A DNA stretch of 64,000 nucleotides from Limanda limanda (GCF_963576545.1 NC_083655.1:13936440-14000439); one strand, 5' to 3'. Shown: positions 23,601 through 37,734, counted from the first letter of the stretch. Numbers and translations are program-made. The notes: generated by a model not told the origin, from the sequence alone.

Positions 23601-26221
23601 CAAAGTTAATCACTCCGAGCGGCATTACAGTTTAGTGCAGTTTGGAGTCAAACATCCATCTCCCGGTCTATCTATCACTTGTTTTGTTTTTTTCCCTATG
23701 TGGTAATATTCCCCAATTAGAGCATTACTGTAGCCTACTTCATCAAGGGCTAAAGTAATCAAGATTAATCTCAGTGAGCTGACACGGGCTGTTTGCTAAG
23801 GAACACACAGAACAATTGCTCTGGGCGAGCATCATTAGGAAATGCAATAAAATTAGGTAAACTGATTATATTTCAGAACTGGGGAGCAAAATAAAAACAC
23901 AATTTGGGGAGGGCTTCAATTATGACGGCTGCGCTCGCTTGTTTGAACATCAGCCATTAAACTACTTTGCAGTTGTAATGCTCCGGCACAAGTTTTTTTT
24001 GCGCGGGTACGCATACGTTCGTTTTTTGTTTTTTTTTATATCTCTGGATTCCCGTGGATGAAATGCATGTGTTTTTTTTTAATTCATGCGTTTTGATTTC
24101 ACTGATGGTGGGAGGAAGGGTGGTGTTATGCTGTTAGTGGTGGAGGTAGCCTGTAGCCACATGCTCAGGCTCCCAGCCAGCAATTGACACCAACTCGGTC
24201 TTAGCCAATGGCTGCAGCAACCATCTCAGCCTTGGTAGTCAATTGGTATCTAATAGGGGTTAAGTGTTTTGAATTCTGTCTTTTGAGGGAGAAGAAAAAA
24301 AAAAACACTGGAAGGCAAGATTTCTTTTAATTATAGCTCAGATGGTAGATGGATTATACTGTATGTGTTATATACTTTGTTGGGTGTGCATTTTCTGTTT
24401 ATGTGTATGTGGCTGCCACACTGCGTTTGCAATGTGTGCACGCGACAGAGCATCCATAGGCAAATCATGTGTGCTTTTGTTTATTTATTTGGCCCTGCCT
24501 TCAATAGCTTCCTGGTGAGGTATACCAGGGCAATCTATTTATGTCATTCATGGCCACTCAGTAGTGAACAATACTCTGAAACACACACTGTGATTTGCCG
24601 GTTAGCAGTAAAACCGTTTTAAATGCTTATTAATCTTGCCTGGGGCCAAATGCTTCCTCCTCCTCCTTCCCCAAAATGGGAAAAAGAATGAAAACACGTG
24701 GAAATATGAAAAATACCTTATCTTATCACCATGTGGAGGTAATATTTTGTGATCCTCGCTGAAATAGCTCTGAACATTCCATGAATATATTTTGAATATT
24801 CCCTTCGCCTGCGTTTGAATTGATGTACAGCAGGGCATATATGTATTCATGTCATCTATCCCGTGTCACGCATCAGCCGTATTACAGCGTCTTCCCAAAC
24901 AATTTTGACAAGGAGGGCCGCGCTTCTCTTTCATTTAGACTAGATGAAGGTATACGGAGCTATATGATGAAATAACCTTATTGTTTTTTCCCCCTCCTCG
25001 GTAGAAATGTGCTGGCCTCCCTCCCGTACCTCAGATTACTGTTTGCGGGTAGAGATAGAAGCTAAGCTGAGCCGACTGCCATAAGTGATAGCAGCTTCCT
25101 TCAGGTGTGGCCCCTATCACACCTGCTCTGTTATGCACGTGTGTGAGGGAGAGCGTAACCAATAAATGGAGGTTTACACATCCAATGATTCTATGTTCTT
25201 TGATTAAAAGGAATAAATGGAAACAAAAATCCCAAGAAAGAATGATGGTGGAGGCATTAACATATCAGTATCTCATGTAAGTACAACAATTGACCTCACC
25301 AGTTTGTATTCTATCTTTTAGTGTTTTTTTTTTTATTTATCTAAGCTGCTGAATTTTCAAATATGAATGCTTTCTTAACCTCCTGTAGTCCCATCGGTGA
25401 GATTCTGACCCGCTGAATGGCTTTCTTGCTCATTGTAATAGCCCATTGATTGGGGTCAATTTTCATTTGCAGGCCACATGCGGATGAGATCTCGCAGAAT
25501 CAATACCAAAACACACATATGCCTATGTGATATTCGTTGTAGTGAAAACATAATCAATAGGCTCATAAAAAAATCAGCACAACCTTTTGGCGCTCCGTGA
25601 CCGGCTAGCTTCTGATTAACCCTCCACACATTGCACCGGTGGCCTGTGCCTATGGACCTCATGAATTAAAAATGCACTTCATTATTCCGGTCCAGTCTTT
25701 AAAGGATAACTTGTCCTGCATGGCAGAGTTTTCGTTTTGTTAACTTACACTATTTTCTACCTTGTCGTTATTTTTCCAGGATTATCATGATCGATTTTAT
25801 CCCGTCTTCCTCTTTTTCTCTCTCCCTCCTCTGTCTTCTTCCTTTTTTGCATACTGCCAGATTTCTGAGGATGGGGGCAAAGGAGGAGAAAAAAAGGAGG
25901 AGGGATAGGAGAGGAATAGTTAACAAACTCTGCAAATGATTGATGGGCTAATTTCAAGCCCTGAATAAAACAGTTTCCTAAGTCTGTTGATTCTCCATTT
26001 ATTAGGTAATAGAAACATTTATCAAAAAAGTCACATTTTTTTCTTAAGCAATAATTGCATTTTTAAGCCCTCATTAGGCCTTCCATGCATGCATAATCCA
26101 ATTGAATAAATACAGTGCCGGGGTGAGGAATTAATAGTCCTCCTATGGTAAACTGAAAGTTGGAGAATCTGCACCTTGACTCCTGTTTGCATGGAATAGA
26201 GTGAACAAGGCTTGGAGGTGT
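20605..26221. other. Long unique region with minor simple repeats
   Basis: No supported gene in 5.6 kb. Simple repeats: T18 at 20710-20727, a C-rich tract at 20821-20847, interrupted TG at 21168-21200, a G9 near 22663 and T runs at 23994-24078. Minus-strand frames at 20925-21431 (168 codons) and 22437-22883 (148 codons) show no domains and cross low-complexity sequence. Parts at 23700-23960 and 24860-25130 are repeat-poor and AT-word rich and could hold conserved non-coding elements. Confidence 0.55.
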
Positions 26222-26227
26222 ACAGAG

Positions 26228-26398
<171 letters not shown>

Positions 26399-26468
26399 TT
26401 AAAGCTACTTCAACGTCATTTATAAAAAATGCTCAAACATTTAGATTAAGTATCAAGAAGCATCTATG

Positions 26469-26516
26469 CATCTGTATTCCTTTGTATGAGCCATGCCCCA
26501 CAAAGGAATACAGATG
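26469..26516. repeat. Perfect 17-bp hairpin with 14-nt loop
   Basis: CATCTGTATTCCTTTGT at 26469-26485 is matched exactly by its reverse complement at 26500-26516, separated by 14 nt. The stem is 17 of 17 paired and the flanks do not extend it. It sits about 70 bp beyond the (ATA)n array. It could be a fold-back transposon end, a recent inverted duplication or a small structured RNA. The sequence alone does not decide. Confidence 0.85.
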
Positions 26517-27574
26517 TCAGAATCACAGATTGTTGGTTTGCATAAACCTGCAATTGGCTCCAAAGTAACTTCATAGAGATTTAGATATTGATCTGTCCAC
26601 AGTTGAGACAACTTGTCTCTACTTGTTGACAAATTAGCGTTGTGGCTCTCCCTGGTTTTGGGAATTGGCAGTTGAAATGACTCCAAAAGCACAAAGCACA
26701 CGTGTCTAGTCTGGTAAAAGAGAACAGGGGAAGGCTTAAAAAAATTATTGGAGATACTTGAGAATATTAATTCAACAGGCATGTGTCCAGGGCAGGACAA
26801 CAAAGACCAAACCACTGTTATTAAGTTAATTAACTTTGCCAGAACCAACCTAATACACCACAATGCTATTAGTAAAATCTGTAGAGGACTGATTCATTGT
26901 GCAGGAAGAACATTGTGTTCTCCCAAAGGGCTTAAAAAGAACAACGCATGCCAACATGAAGACATCATGCCAATGGTTAAGTTCGAAGGAGGGTGTTCTT
27001 ATCTTAGAGGATAATGTCAGAGTCTCTTTCCACCAGTGAGTGATAGGAAAGGACAATACACATCAGAACACATCTATTACAGAATATCATGCAATCAAAG
27101 CAAAAACAAAGCAAATCCACCTTTACTAGTGGGCCAGTTGCAACTGGAGTGTGGAGATTCTGTGGAACATCAAACCACTAAGATGACACAATTCTGCAGC
27201 TGTCACATTAATTTAAGATCATCTCTGCTACAAGAGGTTAAGTAAGGTCAGTAATAAAATCAAAGGGTTTATTTATTTGTTTCGGCAACGTGAGTTTTTA
27301 TAGGGTGTGTTCAGTAAAGACACAAAAGAAGAATTTGCATCTTACCTTAAGCACATTGCGTTTGTCTATACTTGTGACTTAGATAAAGATCAAATCACAT
27401 ATGATCTGATCCAAAGGGTTTATTACTTATTTTTCTTGCCACTGCAGTGATTCAATAATAATAACACTAATTATTTGTTATACAGATAAGATAATACGTA
27501 AATAACATAACCCAGCAAACATTGTCTACCAGGTGAGATGTTGACAAAGATCTTTACAGCACAGTTTTGCGATC
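26517..27574. other. Mostly unclassified sequence, possible decayed transposon
   Basis: The 136-codon minus-strand frame at 26453-26863 has no recognisable family. Around 26935-27010 the + strand frame has weak Tc1-like likeness and is listed separately. The remainder to 27574 is AT-rich and unremarkable. Confidence 0.45.
26880..27010 (+). mobile_element. Possible Tc1/mariner transposase remnant
   Basis: In the + frame ending at 27014 the residues KKNNACQHEDIMPMVKFEGG resemble the Tc1-family catalytic-core segment in which an Asn-Ala-X-X-His stretch leads to Ile-Pro-Thr-Val-Lys-X-Gly-Gly. The match is short, the rest of the transposase is not readable, and no inverted terminal repeats were identified. 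It may be an old, heavily decayed copy or a chance likeness. Confidence 0.3.
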
Positions 27575-27674
27575 AGGGGAAAACTTGGGGTTTCAGTATC
27601 TCGCCTAAGGCAACTTAGCTGGGATCGAACCTGGTTAGTGGATGACCCGCTCTACCTCCTGAGCCACAACTGCC
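27575..27674 (-). mobile_element. tRNA-derived SINE fragment
   Basis: Read on the minus strand, the segment starts GGCAGTTGTGGCTCAGGAGG and contains an RNA polymerase III A box (TGGCTCAGGAGG, complement of 27655-27666) and a B box (GGTTCGATCCC, complement of 27621-27631). The SINE body follows (GCCTTAGGCGAGATACTGA-like). This head is that of a widespread teleost tRNA-SINE. It is not a functional tRNA gene: the arms do not fold and the B-box region is followed by unrelated sequence. Confidence 0.75.
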
Positions 27675-30600
27675 TTTGTGGACAAAGATACATTTGTGAT
27701 CTTTACCCGAACACTGTTAATGAAACTTGTATTGAAAGCTGAGTATTTGTCCATCTACATTTGAACATAAATCGCAGTAGTGTTTTCTGACGGTTAGTTT
27801 TTGTCCTCGTTCTCCGTCTACTGGTGACGACAGACTAGAGCTTCAGCCTCTCCACCTCTGTACGTCATGAGAAATAAGGTTAAAGCTCTTTATCTTCTAG
27901 CCAGGGACGGAGGTTTCCCACTTCATCTCCTACTGTACACTGTAGCGTTTTGCGTACGAGGCCACATCAAAACAGCAGTCATGTCTTGTTACCTGGCAAC
28001 GGTCCCACTAGTCGACCAAGGCTCCTGTTCCAGCGGAGAAAGCCAGTTTTAATCACCTAGCAAATTTCCAGCACTGGAAACAGACAGGGCCTCAGCTTAA
28101 TCTTGTTAGCACGATGAGGCCGTTTTCCGATATCATTGCTAATCAAATCATCCCAAAGGCCCCGGGTAGGGGAAGTGGTGGTAGTAGTAGTGGCGGAGGC
28201 GGCAGATTGCGTGCGTACGTGAAGGGGGGGAGGAGATACAGCAGGTGTCTGTGTGTGTTTGTGTGAATGCATATATGTAGGTTATGTAGGATTCACACGG
28301 TAGAGGGCTACTTAGTGATTTGCAAGATGCAACGGTGGGGGGTGGAAACACTGAGACATTCTAATAATGATGCTCCTTTGTATTAAACACATCAACACAC
28401 ACACACACACTCATAAATACCCATGCATACCCTCGTGCTCATCATCATAACCAACACCCTGCTCCCAGCCTTCATCTCCAAACTCTCCCGTCTTTGGTCG
28501 TGAGCTCTCACTCCAATTTGAAAGACTCCTCCACTTCTCCCAGTAGATAACCAGCATTTCTTTTAATAGCCCAGAGCCACTCGCCAGCACCCAGAGAGAC
28601 TCCCCAGCCCGGCACCCAGGAGAGCCCGCACAACAGAGAGAAAAGGAGAACAAAGCCAACCTGCAAAGTCTTAAAAAGTTAAAACGTGTACTTTGATAGC
28701 CCCGGCCTACCTATTGTGGCGGCGCTGATCCGACCCCAGGGAGACTGACAGCACCGCGGAGAAAGAGGGAATACAGAGCAGAAGGAGAAGAAGAAGAAGA
28801 GGAAGAAGTGGGCCACGGCAAAACCCGAAAAACTCTTCTCGTCTTCTGTTTTCCATATCTGCACGCACACGCTCACTTACACAAGAGTTAATGCCAAACT
28901 GATGGTTTTTGCTGCTGTATTCCAGCACCGGTAAAATACCCATACAGTCTACTTCCTGCATTAGCATATCTGTCTTTTGAACTGTACAGTGAGTGAGAGA
29001 CGAGAGCTGCGAGATTCTGTACACGGAGCAAAAACACCAACATTTAAACGCAGCGCCTGCACCGAGGGATTTCCACTTGCTGTCACGAGTTGAATTTCCT
29101 TTTACAAATCTCCCAGAGCACATTGATATTATGCAGTGACACAGACATGCCTCATGCATTCCCACCCTTGTATTTCTTAGATATGTGCATGTAAGTTGCA
29201 AATGAATATTGTGCTGAGCTTCCTGGATTAAGATCAGTGACGGCACAAGAACACTGTTCCACATGTTTTCGTTTTGGTAGCACCCTTAAATTAGCTGTTG
29301 TATTGGCTGATTTAAAGTCAGTTTCCGAAGTCTCCTCTCCTGGGTAAAACTTTTGATGAACTATTCAGATGTAATTTTAAGTTACACCCCCTGATTTTAT
29401 TATGAGCCAAAAAGCAGTTTTTATTTTAAAAAATGTACCAAAGACAAAATGTTGGGGGCATATTTACGAGTTAAACAAAATCAGTTTAACCAACGCAATG
29501 TTAACGGTCACGCCAACATACCTAGGAGTCTGTAATCTGGTTCCTAATGCATTGTAGAAAACAAAAGTATTGATAACATATTTCCTCTCATCTCAGCTGC
29601 AGCTAAAGCCCCAGTTTGTGCCTCATGTGTATTTACATTCAAATCACAGAATTAAGCATTTGTTTTCCTGCAAAATAAACACCAGGTGAATGCTTTCCAG
29701 TATTCTGATGATGGCCAGAGATGGCATATGACTAAATTGATGATTCAATTAAAGGCTTACATATAAAATAATGTCTTTATATTTTTTTTCTTGAGTCATG
29801 CTGCTCAATCTTTCAGCCAAGCTAAACAAATGATATATAAGTTCAGCCAGTCTCTGAAAAAAAAACATAAACAAAAGAGTTTGTCAAGTACTGACCCATA
29901 AAAATCACTGGTGACTTGTGGATCATTTTACACTTTAAATGTAAAATAGTAAGTTATTTTTTTCAGATTTTCAATATGATCAAACTTCCATGTGGAGATG
30001 CACCATTTTTGGTTTGTCATGAGTCACCAGTCAAAGAAGGTACCACACTAACGTTTCATAATTTCCAAAAGAGATAACTTGCAAAGGGACGTGGCTATTT
30101 ACTGGCCTCACTAAACCTGTGGTTGGGCCTTAACCCCTTAAACCAGTGACCTTATGTGACAGAGAACCCTGTTTGACGTGTGTCAGCGGTGACAATAAGC
30201 TTGGAGCGGTCCTTCTTCACAGTGGCAGGGGGTGGAGAGCACACACAAACACACACACACACACCCCTGACACACACTCACTAACCTCCTCCTCCATGTT
30301 ATTAAATTTGCCTGTTAATTTTCTCTAAGGGTTCGGTGTAATTAATGGACCAGTTTAGAACGGCCATGCAGCGAGATTCAAGGCGCCGTCACTATCCCCC
30401 GTCCCTGCAGTCAGTCATGGAGGGGCCGCTCTCCAGGCCCACCGGGTTCCTCTCAGGCGCCGCGCCCTGTCAGTCTCACGCCCGCCCTGGGACCGGGGCC
30501 TGTCCATCAGGAGCACAGTGATGGAGAGACAGGAGGCAGGGTGGGACACAACATGGCTGGCTGTGGCAAACGAGTCCCCCTCAAGTGGCTGCGATTGTGC

Positions 30601-30787
30601 TCATTACTGCCCATTTACATTTCATCAGCGGGCTAGCTAGCCCTGCACTGCTAGCACCGCCGACTCATTAGCACTAAGGGAGGTGGAAGGGGGGGGGTTC
30701 GCACAGGCCTCCGGCATCCAGGATCTGAAATGCACCAGAGGGAGGTTTCAGGAAAAAAGAGCAGAGAGGCCACATAGAAGCACATAT
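27675..30787. other. Unique sequence, one exon-like candidate
   Basis: No confirmed gene. Short CA runs occur at 28396-28410 and 30247-30263, a G8 near 28223 and a G9 near 30690. A minus-strand ORF segment at 28711-28856 looks like a first coding exon (see findings). The interval 30360-30660 is GC-rich and repeat-poor. The interval 29280-30110 is AT-rich with nothing recognised. Confidence 0.5.
30360..30490. promoter_or_regulatory. GC-rich block, possible regulatory element
   Basis: Local composition rises sharply with several CpG-containing words (GGCGCCG, CAGGCGCCGCGCC, CACGCCCGCCC) in a window that is otherwise CpG-poor. It is too short and sparse to call a CpG island without counting. 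No transcript evidence is visible. Confidence 0.22.
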
Positions 30788-30792
30788 GGAGA

Positions 30793-30868
<76 letters not shown>
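30788..30868. repeat. (GA)n microsatellite, 81 bp
   Basis: GA array with one GGGA interruption at its start. The poly-Glu-Arg and poly-Leu-Ser frames across it are artefacts. Confidence 0.97.
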
Positions 30869-30873
<5 letters not shown>

Positions 30874-31947
30874 GTTGGTCGTTGTGCCTGCGTCTGATCA
30901 GATAAAACACAGAGGAGAGGAGGAGGGATTTAAACTAATATGTAATAATGCCCAGTGCTGTCTCTGCCCTACCTTTTCCTGGATGAGTCTCTGTTGAGCA
31001 TTGATTGGCTGCATTTACAAACAAACAAACAAACAAACAATCTATTATTTATTTGCAGTGGTCATCTCAACTCCCCATGAATGTCTGTAGGATTATGTCA
31101 ATCATATGTCCCCAAATTTGGTGAATTGAAATGTTCTGGATAAATTAAATGATTCGGTTCCTAAAAGATATAGGAAATACTTTGACTTCTGAAAGTGCAC
31201 AGACAAACTACTAGATTTTCAGAAAAATTCAACTTTCATAACCTGCTCATAATTCAATGTTAAGATACAAAGGAAGAAATGTAATTACAAATTAAAATTG
31301 AATTTTATCTAATGTTAGGGTTAGGGTTTCTAGATAATAGAAGGGCACGACCTTTGCCCTTATTTTTGTCTGGTTGGTCCAAATAACAAAAATTATATCA
31401 TATTATATCGTACAACAGTTCCTCATTACACCCGGTTCCTTCATTGTGCAGAGATGGTTAAGAGCTGTCTCCCTGTTTGCATTAAATTACAAACTGCACA
31501 TTCATTACATTTGTGGTTCATGATAGTGCTTCTGGTTAACTGCCAATAATTGCTACAAAAATATGGCTAAATATTTTTTTTTTATTGTGATGAACAATAA
31601 ATGCAGATCAGTTTATGGTGGAAAATATTAAGCAATGCATTCAAAAAGAACTATAAACAAGGATAAGCCACATAAGTACATGAGCCAAAAAATGTTTATC
31701 TGGCATTTCTGATAATCACTGCACAGGTACAATGTGGTTTGAACTACATTTGGCAATTCAATGTCAATACATTTGTATTAACATGAAAACACTACCACAA
31801 AAAAATCTCATTGTGTATTTGTGCTCACTCTCAGTGTCGCCCCGTTGACACCAGAGACTTGATGAGGAGGGGAGGCTGAGGGTAAGGGTCAGAATTCTTC
31901 TTGATAATCAAAGTACAGAGACCAGAAAAAAAAGAAGAAGAAGAGAG

Positions 31948-31950
<3 letters not shown>
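30869..31950. other. AT-rich unique sequence
   Basis: Contains (AAAC)n at 31016-31040, a short telomere-like TTAGGGTTAGGG (31314-31328) and A/T runs. No gene or regulatory block stands out. Confidence 0.6.
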
Positions 31951-33799
<1,849 letters not shown>

Positions 33800-34168
33800 A
33801 CTGTTTATTTCTTTGATTTCGTGTCTGTTTGTGAACGAGATAACACAAAATCAACTTATTGTATTTACATGAAACTTGCTGGAAGGATGTAGTATGGGTC
33901 AGAGTTGAACCCATTACAATTTGATGGCGATCTGGATCTGGGGGCGGGACCAAGACTTTTTTTTCTTTAACATTGTGAGATAGCATATTTTTTCTTTACA
34001 ATTTCATTGAGGGGATAATTCATGGATCTTGATGAAAAAAATAATCTGGCAGGTTTAGTGAACTGATATTTATGAGTTTGTGCTATTTGGTGTAAGTTAA
34101 AATCCAGTTCTAGAGAATTTAAATACAGATTCATAAGGGGAGTGTTGGGCCTCGGCGAAGGCATGTGC
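33800..34168 (+). mobile_element. Teleost dispersed repeat, copy 1 (nearly full length)
   Basis: Features in order: a T/A-rich start, ATGAAACTTGCTGGAAGGAT (33871-33890), a GATCTGGATCTGGGGGCGGG word (about 33928-33948), TTAACATTGTGAGATAG, ATGGATCTTGATGAAAAAAA, AACTGATATTTATGAG, and the 3' core TTCATAAGGGGAGTGTTGGG (about 34130-34149). The 3' core recurs in the same orientation at 35738-35775 and 37780-37805. I know this as a common repeat of fish genomes but cannot assign a formal family name or transposition class. Confidence 0.7.
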
Positions 34169-35432
34169 TTGAAAAGATTCCACTTTATCAGAAAGTCAGT
34201 GTAAATGAATGTTGTTTTTATCCTACATCTGCAACAATAATGACATTGTTACTCAAAAACCTCAATAAAAGTAAACTTATGTTTATTAAATATGTTCTCA
34301 AACTAATGCCGTTGAAACAAATGCTTGAATGAACCTGGAGTATTATTGTCCTTCGTGCCAATTTCACTGCAATGGCCACAGTGAATGCGACGTCAATCCC
34401 ATCGTGACACATTTGTAAATAAAGATCGGAAATTAACAGAAAAAGAAAAATATCAACTTGGTGTGCGGTTTTTCTGTCGGAGAGTTCAGTTACACAATCT
34501 GATGTGATAGCAGGTTGCTGTGCCAGGGAGAACCAGTGGCTGTGTGTGTGTGTGTGTGTGTTGGTGCGTGGTTTGCTGGGATTTTTGATGCCGTGCCAGT
34601 CTGTGTGTGTGTGTGTGTGTGAGTGTGCCAGTGAGTAAGTGCATCCACCTGCTTTTGTGTTTATCTGTCTGTTTGCGAGTTCATATGTGAACTGTGTATG
34701 TCTGGCTGATTGTACATGTGCCTGCTCGCCTCTGCATGCATTTGTGCTCGCCTGTCTCTCTCTCTCTCTCTCGCTCTGCCATTCTGTGTGTGTGTGTGTG
34801 TGGGTTCCCCAGGGCTTTCAGAGTAAGCCTTCGTGGCCTTGTGCTCCTCATCAGACTCTGTGTCTGGGAGCGTAGCTCTAGGGTGGGCCTCCACCGCGGG
34901 GACCCTGGGACCAATGGGGGACAATCACTTCTGGTTCATAGCTGCAAGGAAGGAGACAGACAGACAGATAGTGCATGGATGAAAAGAGTATTAAAAAAAA
35001 AAAAAGAGCATGAATTTGGTTTGCGCTCCCATCTTTGTCCTTTTTTCCCCTCCTCTCCATCCTTTTTCTCCTAATCCCTCCCTCCTCCTTAAGAGCCTGC
35101 AAGGAGTTTCACAAGGTATCACCTTTCACAAGATTGTGTTTTGTGTATGTGTGCGTCTTATTATACGTGCATTTTAAGGGAATCTTCTGTCAACGCTTCC
35201 TCATCTGCCTGGTCACATGATCTGGGTCCGTCACACAGCGAGGCAAGAGTTCTCCTGTGAGAGAACTATGGCGGGATAAACTTTACCCTTCATCCATCAC
35301 TCAACAGGATTAAGATAGTTTTACACTCTGTTCTTACCTGTTTTCACAAAAATGGCAGATATTAGCTGCGTTGGTTACTTGACAATCTGCAGAAATAATC
35401 TGTATTACTTATGTATGAAGGTTTTCATTAGT
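34169..35432. other. Unique sequence with short TG repeats
   Basis: TG runs lie at 34542-34561, 34603-34621 and 34787-34802, a short CT run at 34757-34772 and A12 at about 34994-35005. The 126-codon + frame at 34694-35074 derives from these TG/CT/A-rich stretches. No gene is supported. Confidence 0.6.
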
Positions 35433-35800
35433 GTTTATTTGTTTATTTATTTATTATTTAGCAGGATTTTGCAAAAACTACTGGAAGGATGTCTATGAAC
35501 CTTACAAGAAATATGTGGCATTGGTCATGAAAGAAACCATGTAATATTAGTGCAGCTCCAAGTCAGGGTGCACATCCAGGAAAACAAAGTTTACCTCCTT
35601 GAAAAAATTCATGCATGTTTTAATTTGATGTGTGCAATTTAGTGCAGATTTAAAGATTCTCATTAAAATCTGGATCGGCACAGTATTGATTACTGTATTG
35701 ATTAAAATCTAGATCTAGTGAATTTAATTGTGGTTTCATAGTGGAACTGTTGGCCCTTGTCGGGGGTATGCGCTCTAGTAAATGGCGTTTCTTGTTTTAG
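35433..35800 (+). mobile_element. Teleost dispersed repeat, copy 2
   Basis: Same family and orientation as the copy at 33800-34168. It has a (TTTA)n-like start, AAAAACTACTGGAAGGATGT (35476-35495), an interior more diverged than copy 1, GTGTGCAATTTAGTGCAGAT, and the 3' core TTTCATAGTGGAACTGTTGG followed by GTATGCGCTCTAGT (about 35734-35779). Confidence 0.65.
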
Positions 35801-37734
35801 ATGGAATCCCATATGATATGAACCAAAAATAAAATAATTTAATAATTATGATTAGGACTATCATGTTTATACAGTTTTTGCAATTGTGTCTTTGCAAACC
35901 AAACAGCCAGATTTACATTTTTCCTCCAATTTTCTGAATAATAAATCAACTCAACGAGCCAATGGAATTAGCATTCTTCATTAATATTACCATTTACCAT
36001 GACCATTTTATATATATACCCCTAACACTAACCCTAGTCTATCAAAACTGAATTGATCACAAACTAGGTTCTACAGACGGGACACAGGACATAGTTTGTC
36101 TTTTCAACCTTAATTCAGGGTTCGGACACATCATTAATTTAAAATATGATAATTTTTTTGCCAAATGTCCTATTTGACCTTCTATTCGATAATGATTTCT
36201 TTGTCGTGCTTTCTACACAAAGTATCTACAGGCGGTTGTTCTTACTCTCTGGCTTGAGAAATGACACCGGTTGCTAATGATGTTCTACGCAAACAATGTC
36301 ATAATGCAGGTTAATCAGGCTGGCATTATTTTCTATTAGCTTTGTTTACTCGGTCTGCAGAGACTTGGGGTGGGGGGGGTGGGGGGTTTCATCTTAATAA
36401 CAAAGCAGACATTTGTTGCTGAAAGGCAACGACAAACTCTGACAATCTGCAGGGATATTGTTAATCTGACGAGCGGAGCCAGACCGGTGATGAGCCGGAT
36501 ATGGAAATGTATCCAAACAAAGACTTAGTCAACATATAATGTTGTGTAACATGACACGTACTGATGGGATTGAGTGAAGCACAGCTGTTTAACACTTGAA
36601 ACCAAACATGTAAAACGGACGCACTGCATTAAACAAGCTGTCATAATCTAGAAGATGACTTTAGCCTGTAGTCTATCAGCCGGGTATTGAGGCGTTACAA
36701 TATTCACTCTCCTGCCGTGACCTCATTTAATAAGCCGTCTTGTCGTCAGAGTCTTTTGTTTGGCCGTGGACGCAGCATCTGCTGTTGCTCTTTGACTTTT
36801 TTTGGAAAGCGTTTCCAAAGTAACACAATTACAAAGCGTTGCTCTCTGACACATGACAGATTCAACCGCGCACTCATCAATTCTTCTTAGCGCCGCGCCC
36901 TGCTGCCGCGACAATGGATTCCAAAATCTCAACCGGTGACTTCACCGAGATCGGATTACCGGCTCCCTTCCCTCGGTGAGAAGAAAAGTAGATTTCACCT
37001 CTGACCTCTGGGTTCTCTTGACAGGTGTCATGCACATCAACACTCGGAAGACTTCCTTTTCCTGCATAGTTCAGTGTTGCTCTTAATGCCTGAGACAGAT
37101 ACTTTAGCAAAGGCTTAGCTGCAGCAAAACAGGTTCAGAGACATGCACCTATCTGGGACAATTGTATAACAGTGCGTTTAGAATGATACAACTGATTGAT
37201 AGCCATGACAATCACTTTAAAAAGCCTGGTTCAGATTACTTTATTACAGGGATAATACATTAATCTGTTGTATGGATGTGATGCAACGCCAGCCTAAAGT
37301 TATTACCACTGCAATTTTAACTGACAGTGCAGTGTGCAGGTTTTTTTACATGCATGCATGTGAGTGGTTGGTGTGGTGGTGCTCAAAATCAAAATAAGGT
37401 TGAGGGAGCAAAACTTGTTTTTTGTAGTTTTAAATAAACCAGACATGATGTACACTTTGTGTCTTTTAATACATGCAAAGGCAAATCATGGTTGTTGTTT
37501 TTTCAGAATAATCTAAACAATGTTAACCACAGGGAAGGTTGGTTTTGAGCTTTGAATTGAACAGAGTCACTGGGAACAGACGGCCCGGCCTGATGTCTGG
37601 TACCAAGCTGCAGCTGTAAGTTCTTCATGTCAAATAAAAAAAACTGACGTTGAACTGAGAAACAAAGAAAATCTGTCTGTGATCATTGTCTATGACACTG
37701 ACAATGATTCAACTTGATATCTTAAGCGTATTGA
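35801..37734. other. Unique sequence with a G-rich tract and a weak exon candidate
   Basis: AT-rich to about 36250, then more balanced. A G-rich tract with quadruplex potential lies at 36367-36387. A short ATG-to-donor segment at 36914-36975 is discussed in the findings. No gene is confirmed. Confidence 0.5.

Noticed and set aside
26041..26054. 14-nt match on the minus strand to the start of mature miR-137 (TTATTGCTTAAGAA)
   Set aside because: The match stops before the mature end, and no complementary arm lies at hairpin distance, so it is a chance match.
27575..27674. tRNA gene on the minus strand
   Set aside because: A and B boxes are present but the cloverleaf arms do not form and a SINE body follows, so it is a tRNA-derived retroposon.
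28857..29264. Upstream part of the 185-codon minus-strand frame
   Set aside because: Only the last part (28711-28856) looks exon-like; the upstream extension has no protein-like features and more likely would be 5' UTR.
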